Below, one piece after another: positions 11,357 through 22,988 of a stretch of 64,000 nt of DNA. Under the pieces are notes generated by a model. It made no database searches. It was not told where the DNA came from and saw nothing but the letters and a program-made list of their open reading frames with translations. This DNA comes from Shiraia sp. slf14 (Eukaryota > Ascomycota > Dothideomycetes > Pleosporales > Shiraiaceae). A program made the translations under genes and the position numbers. The stretch is taken from positions 248,001-312,000 of the forward strand of contig AXZN01000002.1 of the NCBI GenBank assembly GCA_000498155.1, in the 5' to 3' direction. Numbering within the stretch: position 1 is the first letter of the stretch; each line of letters begins with the position of its first letter.

Positions 11357-13232
11357 ATGGCTAAACTAACAACACCCAGCTTCGCACAAAGGCTGTCTGC
11401 TGCTTCTTCAGACCCTCGCAGTCATGGATCGCCATCTGCTGCACTGGAGGCTGTAGGGATTAGACCGCGGCGGGCCCAGCGCCGGCCCACCAAACAAGCA
11501 TCGTATGAGTTATGCAACCATGCCAAAGCGTACCTCGAGGGTGGTCAATGTATGTTTTCCTACCTTTCCCAGATATTTAAGCTCACCCTATGTAGTTACA
11601 AGCGGATACGATTTCCTTTACAGTCTCCTAGCTGCCGGCACGTCCATCTCAACTCCAGCCCAACCATACATTGGCTTCCTGGCTCCGCCCGCCTACATAG
11701 CGCTCGCCTCGTCCCTTGTCGTGTACCCAAAGATCACAACACAAACAGCTTCACGAGATGCTCAAAGAGGTTCCAACGCTGCACTACGATACTTGCAATG
11801 CATCCATGCGACAATCGACGGCCCTGCCTATTTTACTATACGCAAAGCGTTCTCGTTTCCAGAAGAGCAAACAAGACGCCGTTTGCATAGCCATCGCAGT
11901 GCAGCAGCGAGCGTCTCGCCTGAGCGTGGTGGAGACATAGAGCGCATTTCGGGGGAAGCGGCGAATGATAAATGCCTGTGGACACGAGCAGAAGATTTTT
12001 GGCATATCATTGGATGGGCGTTCAATTGCTCAGTCGCGCATAAGAAAAGATGGGATCGGTGGAAGCCATGGTTAGCCATTATGCTGAGTTTCCTGGACGC
12101 AGATTGGGAGTTTTGTGTCAAGAAAAGCAAGCATGACGAATCACAGGAGGAAATTCTGTTGCAAGAAAGCTTACTATACCACTACATAATCGGCAATTCT
12201 GATTCAGCAAATCGTGGAGCTCGGCGGAGAATAGTAAAGGCTATATTGGCAGTTGCTACTCATGAATCGTTGAAAGACTACCCTGAAGTATGGGAGAAAG
12301 AGACTGCTGCACCCAAGCGAAAGAAAGATGACGATCAGTATCTCCGTGAGGTCGACTTCGAAACAAATCAGATAGGTGGCTATGATAGTGACGAGGATAT
12401 GCAAGATGTAACAGACGACACTAGCGACGAAGAAGATTCCACAAGCGCAGTGAGCGTGGAAAGTGATGTTCAAACCATGGCGGACGTGGTGCAAAGCTTA
12501 GGTGGAATGGATGCTATCGAACTACGACAGCGTCTCCTGGCAATGGTGAGTAACCCATCTTCAATATATCGCCGTCATCTGCTGACCAACGATAAGCTTG
12601 CACAAGTCGCAGTTGCGCTACCAACTCACTTCACTACTCTCAGCGACTTCTTCGACAATGTGCTCGAGGATTTCATACAACTACCAACATCCGTTTTTCA
12701 GATTTTGCTTTCGACATTGAAAATGCCAGACTTGTTTCAAGTCGCTTTCAATTGCAACCTCCTGCATCCATTAGTCACCGGCAAGCTACCCAATTACCTT
12801 CAGCATCACCCAACGCAGGAAGAACTAGAAACCACTTTGCTGCCTATCAAGGCTACAATGCAGAGCTTTGCTGCCAATGCCAAAATCTCGCTCATTTTAG
12901 AGCAAATAGTCATCTTCATGATGAGCCAAGAAAGCCTCTCGGCGACTAAATCTCTACGCCAAGCAATGGAGAAGGGTATCAAGACAAGGTCTGGGGTTTT
13001 TGGTACAGGGAGGGGTAAGCGTGGTAATGCACAAGAGGAAGACCAAGCTAAAGAGATAATGGATGCTTGTTCTGATAGGTTGCTGGGGCTACTCGAGGCC
13101 TTGGAAATTTCCACCGGCAAGCTGCCAAGACCTCTCAAGGAGAAGAGCAAGGCCGCGCAAGTTATGTGGTCATTTGGCTCAGGATCATCGCTTTCTCCCG
13201 CTCCAGATAGTGATACGGAAGTGGAGGGGTGA
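11357..13232 (+). CDS. Unrecognised 609-residue protein with acidic linker
   Basis: Two exons, 11357-11549 and 11596-13232, flank a 46-bp GT-AG intron (GTATGT donor). Joining removes a frame change and gives 609 residues starting MAKLTTPSFAQRL. I do not recognise the family. The N-terminal ~60 residues are basic and polar. A Trp-rich block around residues 195-240 (WTRAEDFWHIIGW, then RWDRWKPW) looks like a folded helical domain. A strongly acidic low-complexity linker follows (about residues 320-355, DSDEDMQD, DEEDSTS), then a helical C-terminal half and a basic/serine tail ending SDTEVEG. No signal peptide or membrane segment is evident. The acidic linker suggests a nuclear or complex-forming protein, but that is inference. 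A GTGAGT directly over the stop codon could be a splice donor, so the 3' end is slightly uncertain. Confidence 0.75.
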
Positions 13233-14585
13233 GTACACATCAGCGTCGCGGGTGAGATCTAGGACCATCCGATAGCAACGGCAACCTAAAAGTGTTCCAT
13301 AATATTGAGTTCAGCGTCCCTACCAATGTGGGAACGACATACGCCATGCACTAAATGTGTGGAGATTTTGACAGCACAGGGTGGAGCTAGTGCTGTGTAA
13401 TCGACATCGGCATTTGCCAAAAGCTTGTTCTTCCAGATAAGCATTTCTAGCTGCAAAGTCGTCACGTGGCAGCCATAACCGAAGCCCGAGGTTCTGGCTA
13501 CAATGCAGACAGTCTGTATCCTCATTCTTGCTTCGAATCACTTCATGTCATTGAGAAGCTGCTCTCTTTGCTTCCAAGCCTTCAAGCAACAGCAATCTGA
13601 ACAAGATTGTGAGCCGCTTCGAGATATAGCTGGTCAACGAACCCCTTGGATACAATGCAATGGAACTGAATATCTAATCTTCTATCCTTCAACTCTCCAG
13701 CGCGGCTATCCGCCTTTCCCCGTGTTGGACAGATTCGAGATGCTGATCCCCAGGTTCTCGGCGCTGTACCCCGGCCTTCCCCCGCATCTCGCCTCGCCAG
13801 TAGCGCGTATCGGCAGTTACGAAGCGCCTCTTAGCCATAACCTCAGACCTTAGCTAACGCCCCCTTAGTTAGAAAAGTCGAAGAAATCGGCGTCTTTTCA
13901 TCGCTTCCGGCGCAGCCAGACGCCATCTGGCGCGAAGTCGTCTCCCAAAATATCTGCCGTGCAGTACAACCGTCTGAGTCGAACTGAATGCACTCATCTG
14001 CGACTTTAACCCATACGTCCCAGTTTCCGCAACAGGGATAAGGCCCGTGAAATGTCAGCTTTAGCCTAGTCGTTTGATATCACTCAGCGATGACAATTGG
14101 CCACTTGAGAGTGGCTGCTAGGGCTTCTATTCTATGATGCGTTAGATTACGCGCAAGGGTCAACATTCGATAGTTATGCCTACGCACATACCACGTGCAA
14201 GTTAATAGCACAGACCAGGCTGATGGGATTCGGGGCGACACGTTTAATGGGCTTGGATCCCCCGTGGCTCTCTTCCGCATTGACTTACCGTTGCTTCTGA
14301 GTCGAGGGAATTTCGCCGACATAGGTACTCCAGCTACTAGCTTCCAAATAATCAAGTACTGCGGGGCCATCATTCCGAAAGCTGATACAAGCCACACGAA
14401 AAACAGAATACGCAAAGCAGTTGTGACGAGTAGCATGAAAGCGGAGTAGTTGACCGGTCTCGCTACAGAATATTAGTCTGATATTAGATCGTGGGGAGTA
14501 CAAGAGCCTGGCCATTCCCCAGATTTTCATTCGTATCTCACACGAACGTCAACTCACTCTGGGGTATCCAAACAAAGGCTTCACC
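13233..14585. other. Intergenic region upstream of the MFS gene
   Basis: No firm gene. A minus-strand stretch at about 14090-14590 can be spliced into a hydrophobic reading frame whose start would overlap the MFS start codon (see findings). A plus-strand frame at 13503-13853 has no recognisable content. TATA-like or other promoter signals for the MFS gene are not clear. Confidence 0.45.
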
Positions 14586-16444
14586 ATGCATGACAACACT
14601 GTCACAGAGAAGGTGTGATTACTCTTCTACTCTACCCTGACACGAAAGCTTACATCCATTAGGAGCGGCAAGAGCTCGCCAATGAGCTGCACACCGAGAT
14701 CCTTCCTGGTACCGAGATTATGACCGATGTGGGTGCACATCATTTCGTCAAAGGAACCCATCGCGAAGTTCTCGTACCTCAACCGAGCGATGACCCAAAT
14801 GATCCTCTTAACTGGAGCACCTGGCATAAGACTGCTTGCGCAATTTCAGTGTCTATGGTAGTCTTTTCCCAAGGTCTTGGACCTTTGGCGTTGGCCCCAA
14901 TGTTTCCGGCCCTGATGCAGCAATTTCAAACCGATCTTGCTGGTGTTGTGAGGTTCACTGGTGTTTGTATTCTTGTACTGGGTTTTAGTAATTTTATCTG
15001 GTCAGTCTCCTTCTCTGTCGCACTGATAATATACTAATCTGCCTTCAGGGTTCCTATTAGTTCCTCGTTTGGTCGTCGCCCGGTGCTTCTGGCTTCACAA
15101 CTCATCAATTTTGGAACGTCCATTTGGCGTGCCAAGGCTAATACTTATGGCTCGTTCATGGGTGCTTGCATCGTGAATGGAATTGGAGCCGGTCCTGCGG
15201 AAACTATTATGCCCGAAGTTATTGCTGATATCTTCTTCCTCCACGATCGCGGTAAATGGAACACGCTATACTGGGTGGTTTACATGGGCTCTCTGATGGT
15301 GGGTCCGATCATTTCTGGTGCCATGACCGAGACTGTTGGATGGCGTAGCTTTTGGTGGCTCAATACTGGCCTTCTGGGTCTGTCATTCCTCATGGTGGTT
15401 TTCATGTTTCCAGAGACCAGATTCAAACGCACCAACGCTCCCATCGAAGCAGCAACCACTTCTGGCAGCTCACTTGACGAGAAAACAACGAATGCAATGG
15501 CAGAAAATGCAGAGGTTACCGGTATCGAACAAGATGCAAATAACATCGAGCAAGTCAAAACAGCCAACTCTGCTCTGGCCAACACGGCAAATCTAGAGAA
15601 CATCGAGACTGCTGCTCGCGATCCATATCTTGGCCGTGGATCTCCCGGCAAATGGCAATGGAAGCTCTTCCAAAGCAACGCACATCCCTTCCGTACCATT
15701 TTCCTCGATCTTTGGACTCCATGGAAGCTTTTCGCATTCCCAATCGTCGAGTTTGCAGCATTTGTTGTCTCATGGTCTTGCTCCAGTTTCCTCACGATCA
15801 ACCTTACCCAAAGTCAAGTTTTGGCTCAACCGCCCTACAACTTCAAACCCATGACTGTAGGCTTCACAAACTTTGCTATCATGGTTGGAGCTTTTATCGG
15901 ACTGTTTACTGCTGGACCGCTCAGCGATTGGGTTTCTGCACGCTCTACTAGGCGCAACAACGGCATTCGTGAGCCTGAAATGCGTCTTCCTGCGATGATT
16001 CCCTATGTCATCATCATGTTCATTGGAAATATCATTGTAGCTGTTGGCTACGAACGTAAGTGGCCATGGGAAGCAATTGTTATCATCGGCTTCACTTGTG
16101 CCGGTATTCAAGTCGCTGCTCTTCCGGGTATCGTCAGTACTTACGCTGTAGATTCGTACAAGCCGGTCGCTGGATCTTTGTTTGTCGCTATTACTGTCAA
16201 CAAGAACGTGTGGGGTTATGGATTCTCTGAATTTATCACTCCATGGAGCATTGAAGTCGGGTAAGTGCAAATGATACTATTCTGATCTTGGGTATGCAAA
16301 ATACTAACACAATACAGATTTATCCCACCGATCATGACCAATGCCTGCCTTGTCCTACTCTGGTGCCTCTTTGGAATTCTTTTCTGGTGGAAGGGCAAGA
16401 CGTTCCGCCGCTGGAGCAGGAACAGCAAGGTGCACAGCATGTAA
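14586..16444 (+). CDS. Major facilitator superfamily transporter, Hol1-like (DHA1-type)
   Basis: Proton-coupled plasma-membrane carrier; relatives move polyamines, cations or drugs. Exons 14586-14612, 14663-15000, 15049-16260 and 16318-16444 join to 567 residues. The tiny first exon (MHDNTVTEK) uses a weak GTGTGA donor and is the least certain part. Exon 2 gives the family-typical N-terminus (PGTEIM, then VPQPSDDP.DPLNW). Helices 1-6 contain the loop motif SSFGRRPVLL. A polar linker of about 75 residues precedes helices 7-12, and the segment RRNNGIREPEMRLP is characteristic of the Hol1-like branch. The C-terminus is short and basic (KGKTFRRW). The gene runs convergently toward the next one, with only 89 bp between stop codons. 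The substrate cannot be told from sequence. Confidence 0.9.
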
Positions 16445-16533
16445 TTATAGCTTTGACTTTGATCATTCGCATCGCGAATCTCAGGCCGCCACTTTTATCA
16501 TCAATACAATCCTCATACACTCCACCTCATTCT

Positions 16534-17538
16534 TTACTCCTCAGAACCGCCCCTCGATTTCCTATCCCTCACTCTCCTAACAGGCTTCTTAACCTCATCC
16601 GCAATCCACTCACACTCCTCCGCCCTACCATCCAAATCCTCCCACCCATCCACCTCCATATCCTCCAACATCTCCGTATTCCTCCTCAACCACTGCCACA
16701 CCAAACAAACCCTACTCACCACACCCACCAACTTCCCCTCCTTCCACGCCGCCACCTCCCCATCCTCAAGCATCAAATACCCATCCAAATCAGTCACATG
16801 ATGCTTCATCCTCTCCCTCACCGCCAGCGTATTATACCCCCCCTCCGGCGCCGCAATCAACGTAGCCCATACATTCGGCATCAACGCCCGCCGATACCCT
16901 GGTGGTCGCTGTACGTCCACCACATCCACATGCACATCTTCTCCACCCCGTTCCTGGCTCTGCGCCGGCCCAACAGTATGCACCACCATCCCCGCCTTCC
17001 ACTCCGTAAGCATATCATACCTCAACATCAACCGTATAGCAAGCTGCTTGCGCCGCTCATACAGGCGCGCCATGAGCGCTCGGTTTTCGGCGATTTGCTC
17101 GGGGAGCAGTGTGCGCGTTACCAAGAACAGCAGGTCTTCCAGTACATTGCGTGGATTGTGTGCGCTGGAGGCGAGGAAGGTAGTAAGCAGGAGCGGCCAG
17201 TTTGTTGTAAGGTTGACGGGGCGCAGGAGGGTGTCGATTATGGGTTGAAGGCAGGGATGGAGGGTGCCGAAGGTGAGGATTGCGTCGAGGCTGGTTTCGA
17301 GACTGCCGGTGAAGGGGCTGGGGATGGTGGGCGGGAGCGTGTAGTAAGAGGGGAGGTTGGCGGCTTGGGGTGCCGGGTTGTGTGTGTTTGGAGGTTCTGA
17401 GTCTGGGGTGGGTTGGCGGATGGCGCGCATGCCGCCATGGCGGGTTGCTGGTGTGTGGGTTGTAGGGTAGGGTGAATTTGTGCGGGTGCTGTATGCGTGG
17501 TGGGCGTAGGAGGGGGTGCGCCTGGTAGAGAGGTCCAT
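16534..17538 (-). CDS. Unrecognised 334-residue protein
   Basis: Single uninterrupted frame, read on the minus strand from ATG 17538 to a TAA at 16534. The first ~85 residues are Pro/Thr/His-rich and look disordered. Residues ~90-300 look folded and mostly helical, with LEDLLFLVTRTLLPEQIAE, a basic helix (YERRKQLAIRLMLRY) and a VCLVWQWLRR segment. The tail is basic (KPVRRVRDRK). No signal peptide or membrane span is evident. Codon use is GC-rich and regular, supporting coding status. I recognise no domain. It faces the MFS gene tail-to-tail, so shared function is not implied. Confidence 0.72.
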   Translation of the reverse strand: MDLSTRRTPSYAHHAYSTRTNSPYPTTHTPATRHGGMRAIRQPTPDSEPPNTHNPAPQAANLPSYYTLPPTIPSPFTGSLETSLDAILTFGTLHPCLQPIIDTLLRPVNLTTNWPLLLTTFLASSAHNPRNVLEDLLFLVTRTLLPEQIAENRALMARLYERRKQLAIRLMLRYDMLTEWKAGMVVHTVGPAQSQERGGEDVHVDVVDVQRPPGYRRALMPNVWATLIAAPEGGYNTLAVRERMKHHVTDLDGYLMLEDGEVAAWKEGKLVGVVSRVCLVWQWLRRNTEMLEDMEVDGWEDLDGRAEECEWIADEVKKPVRRVRDRKSRGGSEE

Positions 17539-19663
17539 TTTTGATTGTAGATTGGTGGAGGCTGAGAGTTGTTGATAGCAAATCTAAGAGGTTGAAGGTC
17601 TTTTATTGAGTGAGTGAGAGCTCGTGGTGAAGTGATATGTGGCTTGACTGTGGAGTTTGGGTGAAGTGAGCGTGACTGGATTTGTTTGTATTCCCAACTG
17701 TGTTATTGTGTGAGTGTATAGATCGATTGAATGATCTTTCCTAGAAATCATATGGAAGAGTTAGGCTTGTGATATATGTTGTGCGGTCGTATGTCACTCA
17801 TTCTTTCACTTTGGAACCTCATGGCACCTACGTGATTCCACAAATTTAGACATTCAAGAGACACTGTAAATTGGTGAAGTTCTGAGCCATCTTTTACTTT
17901 GGTAGGTCTTTTGAGAGTCGTTCAAAGCAATAATATAGTCTCATAGGCCGGCGTATAGAATCTAATCCTTCGACACTGGAGCATAGGTATGCAACGTGAA
18001 TCCTCACATTTCACAATATGAAATAGTGAAAAGGCCTCCCGCCGTAGCTCAAAACTACATCACACAAACTATTGCTCCCTCCCCCAGTGAAGTCAAACCA
18101 GTGAACCTCGCCCTCCACACAAACAACAAACGCGCACTGCGCACCTACCCACCCCCATTTCCACTTGCGTATATAACCAAGTAATTCCCAAACTCTCCCA
18201 TCGAGACCAACACAGGACTCAGCTGGAGGGACTGCCTGGCTCCGAGTCGTATTATTCTCTCGGGTATTCGTTTACCCGGGGTGTTAACGCGATGTCTGAC
18301 TTACCGCCTCCACCTGGGTCGTTGGTTCGAGTACGGCTTCGACCGTGTACCGAAAATCGGTTTCTTGGCCCGGTTTAGGTCGCCTCTTGCCTCCTCCCTG
18401 AACTTCCTCCCAAACGGAGTATCAGTACGGACGGAGTGAGATGTGAGGTGCTTTTTTTGCTTGTTTTGATGAGAAAAGGGAAGAGAGTACTTGATTGGGT
18501 AAGGGCTGAGAGGTGTGTTTTTGTGTACGGAGTTTGGACGTGATGTGGGACATTCTGGCGCGATGACTTGACTTGAGAAGATATAATAAAGTACAACTAG
18601 GGTTTAGGTTTAAAATAACTCGATTCCAGCATAACTGAGCACGCAGCAGCACCGCCTGCTTCACTAAATAGGAATAAATACACAAGGCATCCCTACAAAC
18701 TTGCCACTAATCAAACTATCACACCTAGACCGCGTAAGATTGCCATCTAATAAACCAATCAAACCCACACCGCTACACAACACAGTCACCTCGCTCGTGA
18801 GGCCTAGAAGGAACACAAACTACCTCCTCACGCGGAAAACCTCCAGTCTACCAATCACACTTTCGAGATGTAGCAAGTCATGGCTTCTAAAGTCGCATTT
18901 TCCATCTAACAAAGAAGCCCCATCGCGCTTGCTTAGTACCAACTTATTATGGTGAACGAAACAGTCAAGCGCTTTGATAGTAGAAGGTTGATGGAGCTTG
19001 TCCAGCGTCCACGATTACATACCTGTGGGAAGGTATATTTCATAATATTATCTGCAGACCTCGTTAGCGAGTTAATCGACAAGAAAAGAAAAATGAGCTT
19101 GCGAGAATGTTGAAGATTAAAAGTTTGTCCATGGAATAAGAAATGTAATGAATAATAGTTTGATGAATTCAATAAGTCGTAGCAGGGCATTTCCATTCTC
19201 AGAATGCATTATTTGATTGATCTCACACAACGATCAAATATGTCCTGACAATACATCAAAAAAATTCATACGCATAAGTAAGATAAATCTCTCAAAATAC
19301 ATCATAGTAATGATAAGAGTGTAGTAATAACCCCTACTGCTATTCCTATTTCGATTCCATTCAGTGCCCAATAAAGGACAAGACGGCACCGAGGCTCGCT
19401 CATTGTCTTCTTAATTTCCCATTCCTACTCCAGGATTCATCAAAGCACACAAAACCAAAACGCCAAAAGCGTGCAGATCCAGACATAAGAAACATCGTGA
19501 ATATCGTACGATTCCAAAATAGACTACCCAAAGAGTGACCGGGTGTGTGTATCAGAAAAGTTTGCCCAAAAAAACAAATCCCAAAACATTTCAAGTCAAT
19601 GTTCGTTAATATAACCCTCAATTGCGCCGTCCCACGCTTTCCCATGCATGTGTTTGAAGAATC
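17539..19663. other. Intergenic region of about 2.1 kb holding a possible small RNA gene
   Basis: Between two minus-strand genes. No protein-coding gene is convincing on either strand. The one structured element is the putative Pol III unit at about 18200-18458 with a TATATAA at 18170-18176. The stretch 18600-19400 is AT-rich and featureless; 19400-19663 is the 3' flank of the AP-1 gene. Confidence 0.5.
18200..18458 (+). ncRNA. Candidate RNA polymerase III transcript, family not identified
   Basis: A TATATAA box at 18170-18176 is followed at suitable spacing by about 250 bp of GC-rich, stop-rich sequence. It ends in a run of seven T (18452-18458), a standard Pol III terminator. An internal GGTTCGAGTAC at 18324-18334 is close to the B-box consensus, and TGGCTCCGAG near 18237 could serve as an A box. 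Hairpins can be drawn: CGGGTA/TACCCG at 18261-18278, GGTCG/CGACC at 18317-18344 and ACCGA/TCGGT at 18349-18361. Length and control elements would suit SRP RNA or RNase P/MRP RNA, but I could not match their conserved motifs. The boundaries are estimates. Confidence 0.28.
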
Positions 19664-21611
19664 CTAGACGGGAGTCTTGTCCTTTGGTAAACGCTTGAGC
19701 GCGGCTTCGACGTCTTTGTGGTCGACTACAACGCCGCTTTCGGAACAACGAGCTTTTGCGCGTAGCTCCGAGCACAGGTTGTCGATATCGATGGTTCCTT
19801 CCTTGAAATCTGGGCGACTTGACAATTTGTCCCTGGTTGATGTTAGCACGAGGCACATATTTAGATCGATAGTTGACTGACCATATCTTGTGGCAATTGA
19901 GCATCGAATTGATGTCCTCTCCTGGAACAACCTCATCGTCACCATCCTGAAGACGCTCAATCTCCTCGAGAGGATTTGATTTCTGCACTGCTGGTGTATC
20001 GCCAAAGTGGAAGGGGCTGGCATATCCGGTGTTCAAGAAAGCATCATTGAAGAAGCCTCCCGTAAAATCGCCGTCTCCAACGATAGCATTCTGAGTATCG
20101 CGATACTCGCCGAAAAGAGTTGGATCGAATTGACCGCCGTTTTGAGTCGCAAAATAATCGATACCACTGAGGGGAGTAGGCGATTTCGCGGCGTTGATGA
20201 CTGCAGGAGAAGGTCTGTCGTCAGATTTGGACATCGCACGAGGCACGGGGTTGCGAGGGTTGCCGCAGGCCATGTTGAGTTTCTCGCAGAAGAGTATCTC
20301 ACCTTCCGAGTTTCCATGACACACATAACCCTCCGTGAGCGAATCCTTGGGTTGCTTAGGCGACTGGTGGGTCGGTTCGGGCGATGTGCTGCACGACGAG
20401 TCTTGAGCGTTCGGCGAGGTTGAGGAGGAGGGAGATTCTGAAGAATGTGTAGAAGAGCCACTGTTGAACTGGAAAACACGAGATTGCGAGGTGGATGGAC
20501 TATCAGTGCTACCACGGCTGGCGCCATTGGATGCAGTCTTGTCAAGGTTGTAGCTGTTCAGACTGCCGGTACGGTGAGCACCGTTAGTAACTGAATTGCT
20601 GCGCATCGAGGCAGGTGAGTTGGTGAACGAGCCATTGTTTTGCGAAGTGGGACTCAGGCCCTGGCCCAGGCTGTTGTGTCGACCAGACACGCTGGATGAA
20701 GTAGATAGAGTCTTTGTCTTTGCTAAAGGACCGTTATCAAGTAATTGGGAGCCTGGAAGCCCGCCAAAGCGTGGAAAGTCAAAAGAGAAATTGCTGTTGT
20801 TATTATTCAGCAAGGAGCTGAAGCCTGAGGCCAAGGCGGGAGTTCGGTTAAGGCCACTGCTATTCAGGGACAAGCGCTTGCGATACTCGCGAAGTTCCAT
20901 TTGCAGCCTTTGGACTTGGGCTCGTAGCAAACCATTTTCGTGGTTGGTGGCATCCGAGGCTTTTTCAAGCTCTTGGACTTTGGTCTCTAGATCTTTCAGG
21001 TGCTTCTCCTTTCGCTCTCTGAAAGCGCGTTGGGCGGCTCGATTTTGAGCTTTACGTTTCTAAATTTGTTGTTAGCAGTGCAGAACCCCAAGATTGAGCG
21101 TGCAGCATACGGTTGTGGGTTCGGATGTCAACGGCTTGCGACCAGGCTTCTTGGCCTGTTTGTCTTCGCCTTCTCTGCGCTTTCCGCCGCCTTCATCGTC
21201 GTCGTCAGCGTCTTCGTCCGGGCTTTTCCTCTTTTCGTTCGAGTCCTCGCCATTCTTGTTTGGGGAGCCGCCGGGCAATGCACCAATCATGAGATCGTCG
21301 TCTGCATTGTCATAGTCAAAGGTCGTGTCGCCATCGCCATAATCGATGAATGGACTCTCCTCCATGTTCATACTGTTGAAGGTGTTTGCTGGCGTGCTTT
21401 GTTGAGGGGAGGTAAAGAAGGTGGGATCTACATGATCGACAGGATAACGAAACTGTGAATTGGCGGCCGGGGGTTTACTGTCGTTGTCTAAACTTGTAGA
21501 GAATAAATCGTGTGAGTTTGGATTGTTCGAAGCAAGAGCCGCGAGGAGAAGATCTTGCTGGGTCGGGTCGAGATAGAAGGGTGCGCCTCCAGAGAAGTCG
21601 TTGGTAGTCAT
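19664..21611 (-). CDS. YAP1: AP-1-like bZIP transcription factor (Yap1/NapA type)
   Basis: Redox-sensing nuclear regulator of oxidative-stress and drug-efflux genes. Minus-strand exons 21611-21111, 21059-19882 and 19832-19664 join over 51- and 49-bp introns to 615 residues. The basic region KRKAQNRAAQRAFRERK opens exon 2 (about residue 168) and runs into a leucine zipper; the family DNA-contact residues (N..AAQ.AFR) are intact. A Ser/Asn-rich middle follows. The n-terminal cysteine-rich domain is visible as GYVCHGN and FCEKLNMACG. The C-terminal cysteine-rich domain has LNCHKIWDKL, DNLCSEL and KARCSE, so the cysteines needed for disulfide-gated masking of nuclear export are all present. The start at 21611 gives the typical acidic N-terminus and a GRKP nuclear-localisation-like stretch before the bZIP. 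Two upstream reading frames reach or overlap this start codon. Confidence 0.96.
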
Positions 21612-21874
21612 CGTGGGTGCTGCGGGAGGGTGAAGGACGAGTCTGTAGAGAAGCTGGGGTCAGGCGACTTGATTGTATGGTACGGTTGAGCACCTGTAGT
21701 AGGCGCGGGGTCCACGGCTGGGACTGTAGATGTCGTTATCGGTCTGACAGGTGGTTTCGCCACCCACGACCAACGTGCTCTACAACGTGGCAGGCACAGT
21801 AATGGGGCGCGGGGAAAGTGCGGATGGTAACGGCAGGACAGGAAAGAGAGAGTGGTTACTGTCACCACTCGCAA
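21608..21874 (-). other. Candidate upstream ORF ending in ATGA overlap with the AP-1 start
   Basis: An 88-codon frame opening at 21874 terminates at 21608, so its TGA shares two bases with the AP-1 ATG. A second upstream ATG at 21693 opens a different frame that runs past the AP-1 start to 21475. Both count only if the transcript starts upstream of them, which the sequence cannot show. Overlap or abutment of this type would affect translation initiation. Confidence 0.3.
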
Positions 21875-22988
21875 GCAGCTTTGGAAAGGCGTATGTAGCC
21901 AGGAAATGGAATTATGGCCTGGTACAGACTGCGCAGATGGTGGCTTTGAACAATAGCGCCTTGCGCACGGGAACTAGTCAATGGATCCAAACCGAGTGAA
22001 GTCGCGAGGAGAGGGCGGGCGTGGAGCACCAGAAGCAGTGAAGATAGTGAAGGAGGGATGGTGCGAAGTGGCCAGTCGCGGCCTTGTCGCCTGGTACTAT
22101 GTGCTCGGTCGTAACACGGACAAGGGAAGCTTGGCGAATCTGGAACAGTGTGGGTGCAAGGCGTCAGAGCACAAGCACGTAAGCACAGCGAGAGCGGCGA
22201 TTCATGCAGATCAAGAGGCAGTGATAGGCTGGGTGGGAAGGGTTGCAAGCAAAGGCAGTGAGAACAAGGGCGCAGGTTCAGGGCGTAGAGTTGCTGATAA
22301 ATCAAGCCGTGGTGGGGTAGAACAACGTCGAACGGGCACGCCCACTGGTTCTGGGAGACGGCTACCTGTTCCTGGCAAGACAGAATTTTTCTTTTCCGTT
22401 CGTTTGCAGTCCTACGAGTCAGAGATGGACATGGCGCTGTGCATCCTGTCAGCGCCAAATCTATTGCCTTTGCTTGTGAGTGGGAGAGCCGTGGTGGTAT
22501 TGAGGTCTGGCCATATGTCATTCACGCGGAACTGGCGCCGATCGGGGCCGGAGAGCTTCTTCCAGCAAATCACAGCTTTCCAGTCACGTGATGAACGCCA
22601 TTCCCGTTTTGTCCAGGGCTTTCCTGTTCTGGACGTGCCCTAAGCCGTGTTTAGCAGCCATGCTGGCAACCGCTGGCGAGCTCATCTTCAGCAGAATAAA
22701 AAGCGCTGAATAATGCTACAACAAACCGAATTGCTACCGTAACATCACAAACTTTACGCTCTCAAAGTTTATCTGCACGTTCGGTGGATCGATATGCAAA
22801 GTGAAGGTGGGCCGCTGCCAAGTCTTTCGTTTGCCCGCGCAACGTCACGGCGCCTGCCTCTAGAATAACTTCAGTCGCGACACTCTCACCTACCACCCCA
22901 CTCCCTACTCCTCGCACTCCCTCCGCGATCTTATTTCCACATCACTGCGACTACCACTTACCCCGGCTCTCATTACCACACTCTCACC
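21612..22988. promoter_or_regulatory. Divergent intergenic region between AP-1 and SPF30-like genes
   Basis: About 1.4 kb shared by head-to-head genes. It is GC-rich next to the AP-1 gene, consistent with a long 5' leader, and pyrimidine-rich (CTCCCTACTCCTCG) just before the ATG at 22989. Several frames are open on both strands but none shows family resemblance. A CACGTGA-type E-box lies near 22584. Confidence 0.5.

Noticed and set aside
7527..13795. Shared 15-bp string CCCCCGCATCTCGCC in a PEPCK intron and at about 13780
   Set aside because: Flanks do not match and no further copies were seen, so coincidence is more likely than a dispersed repeat.
21981..22643. 220-codon open frame in the AP-1/SPF30 intergenic region
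   Set aside because: Arg/Gly/Ser-rich composition typical of GC-rich non-coding sequence; no domain, and no splice-consistent extension.
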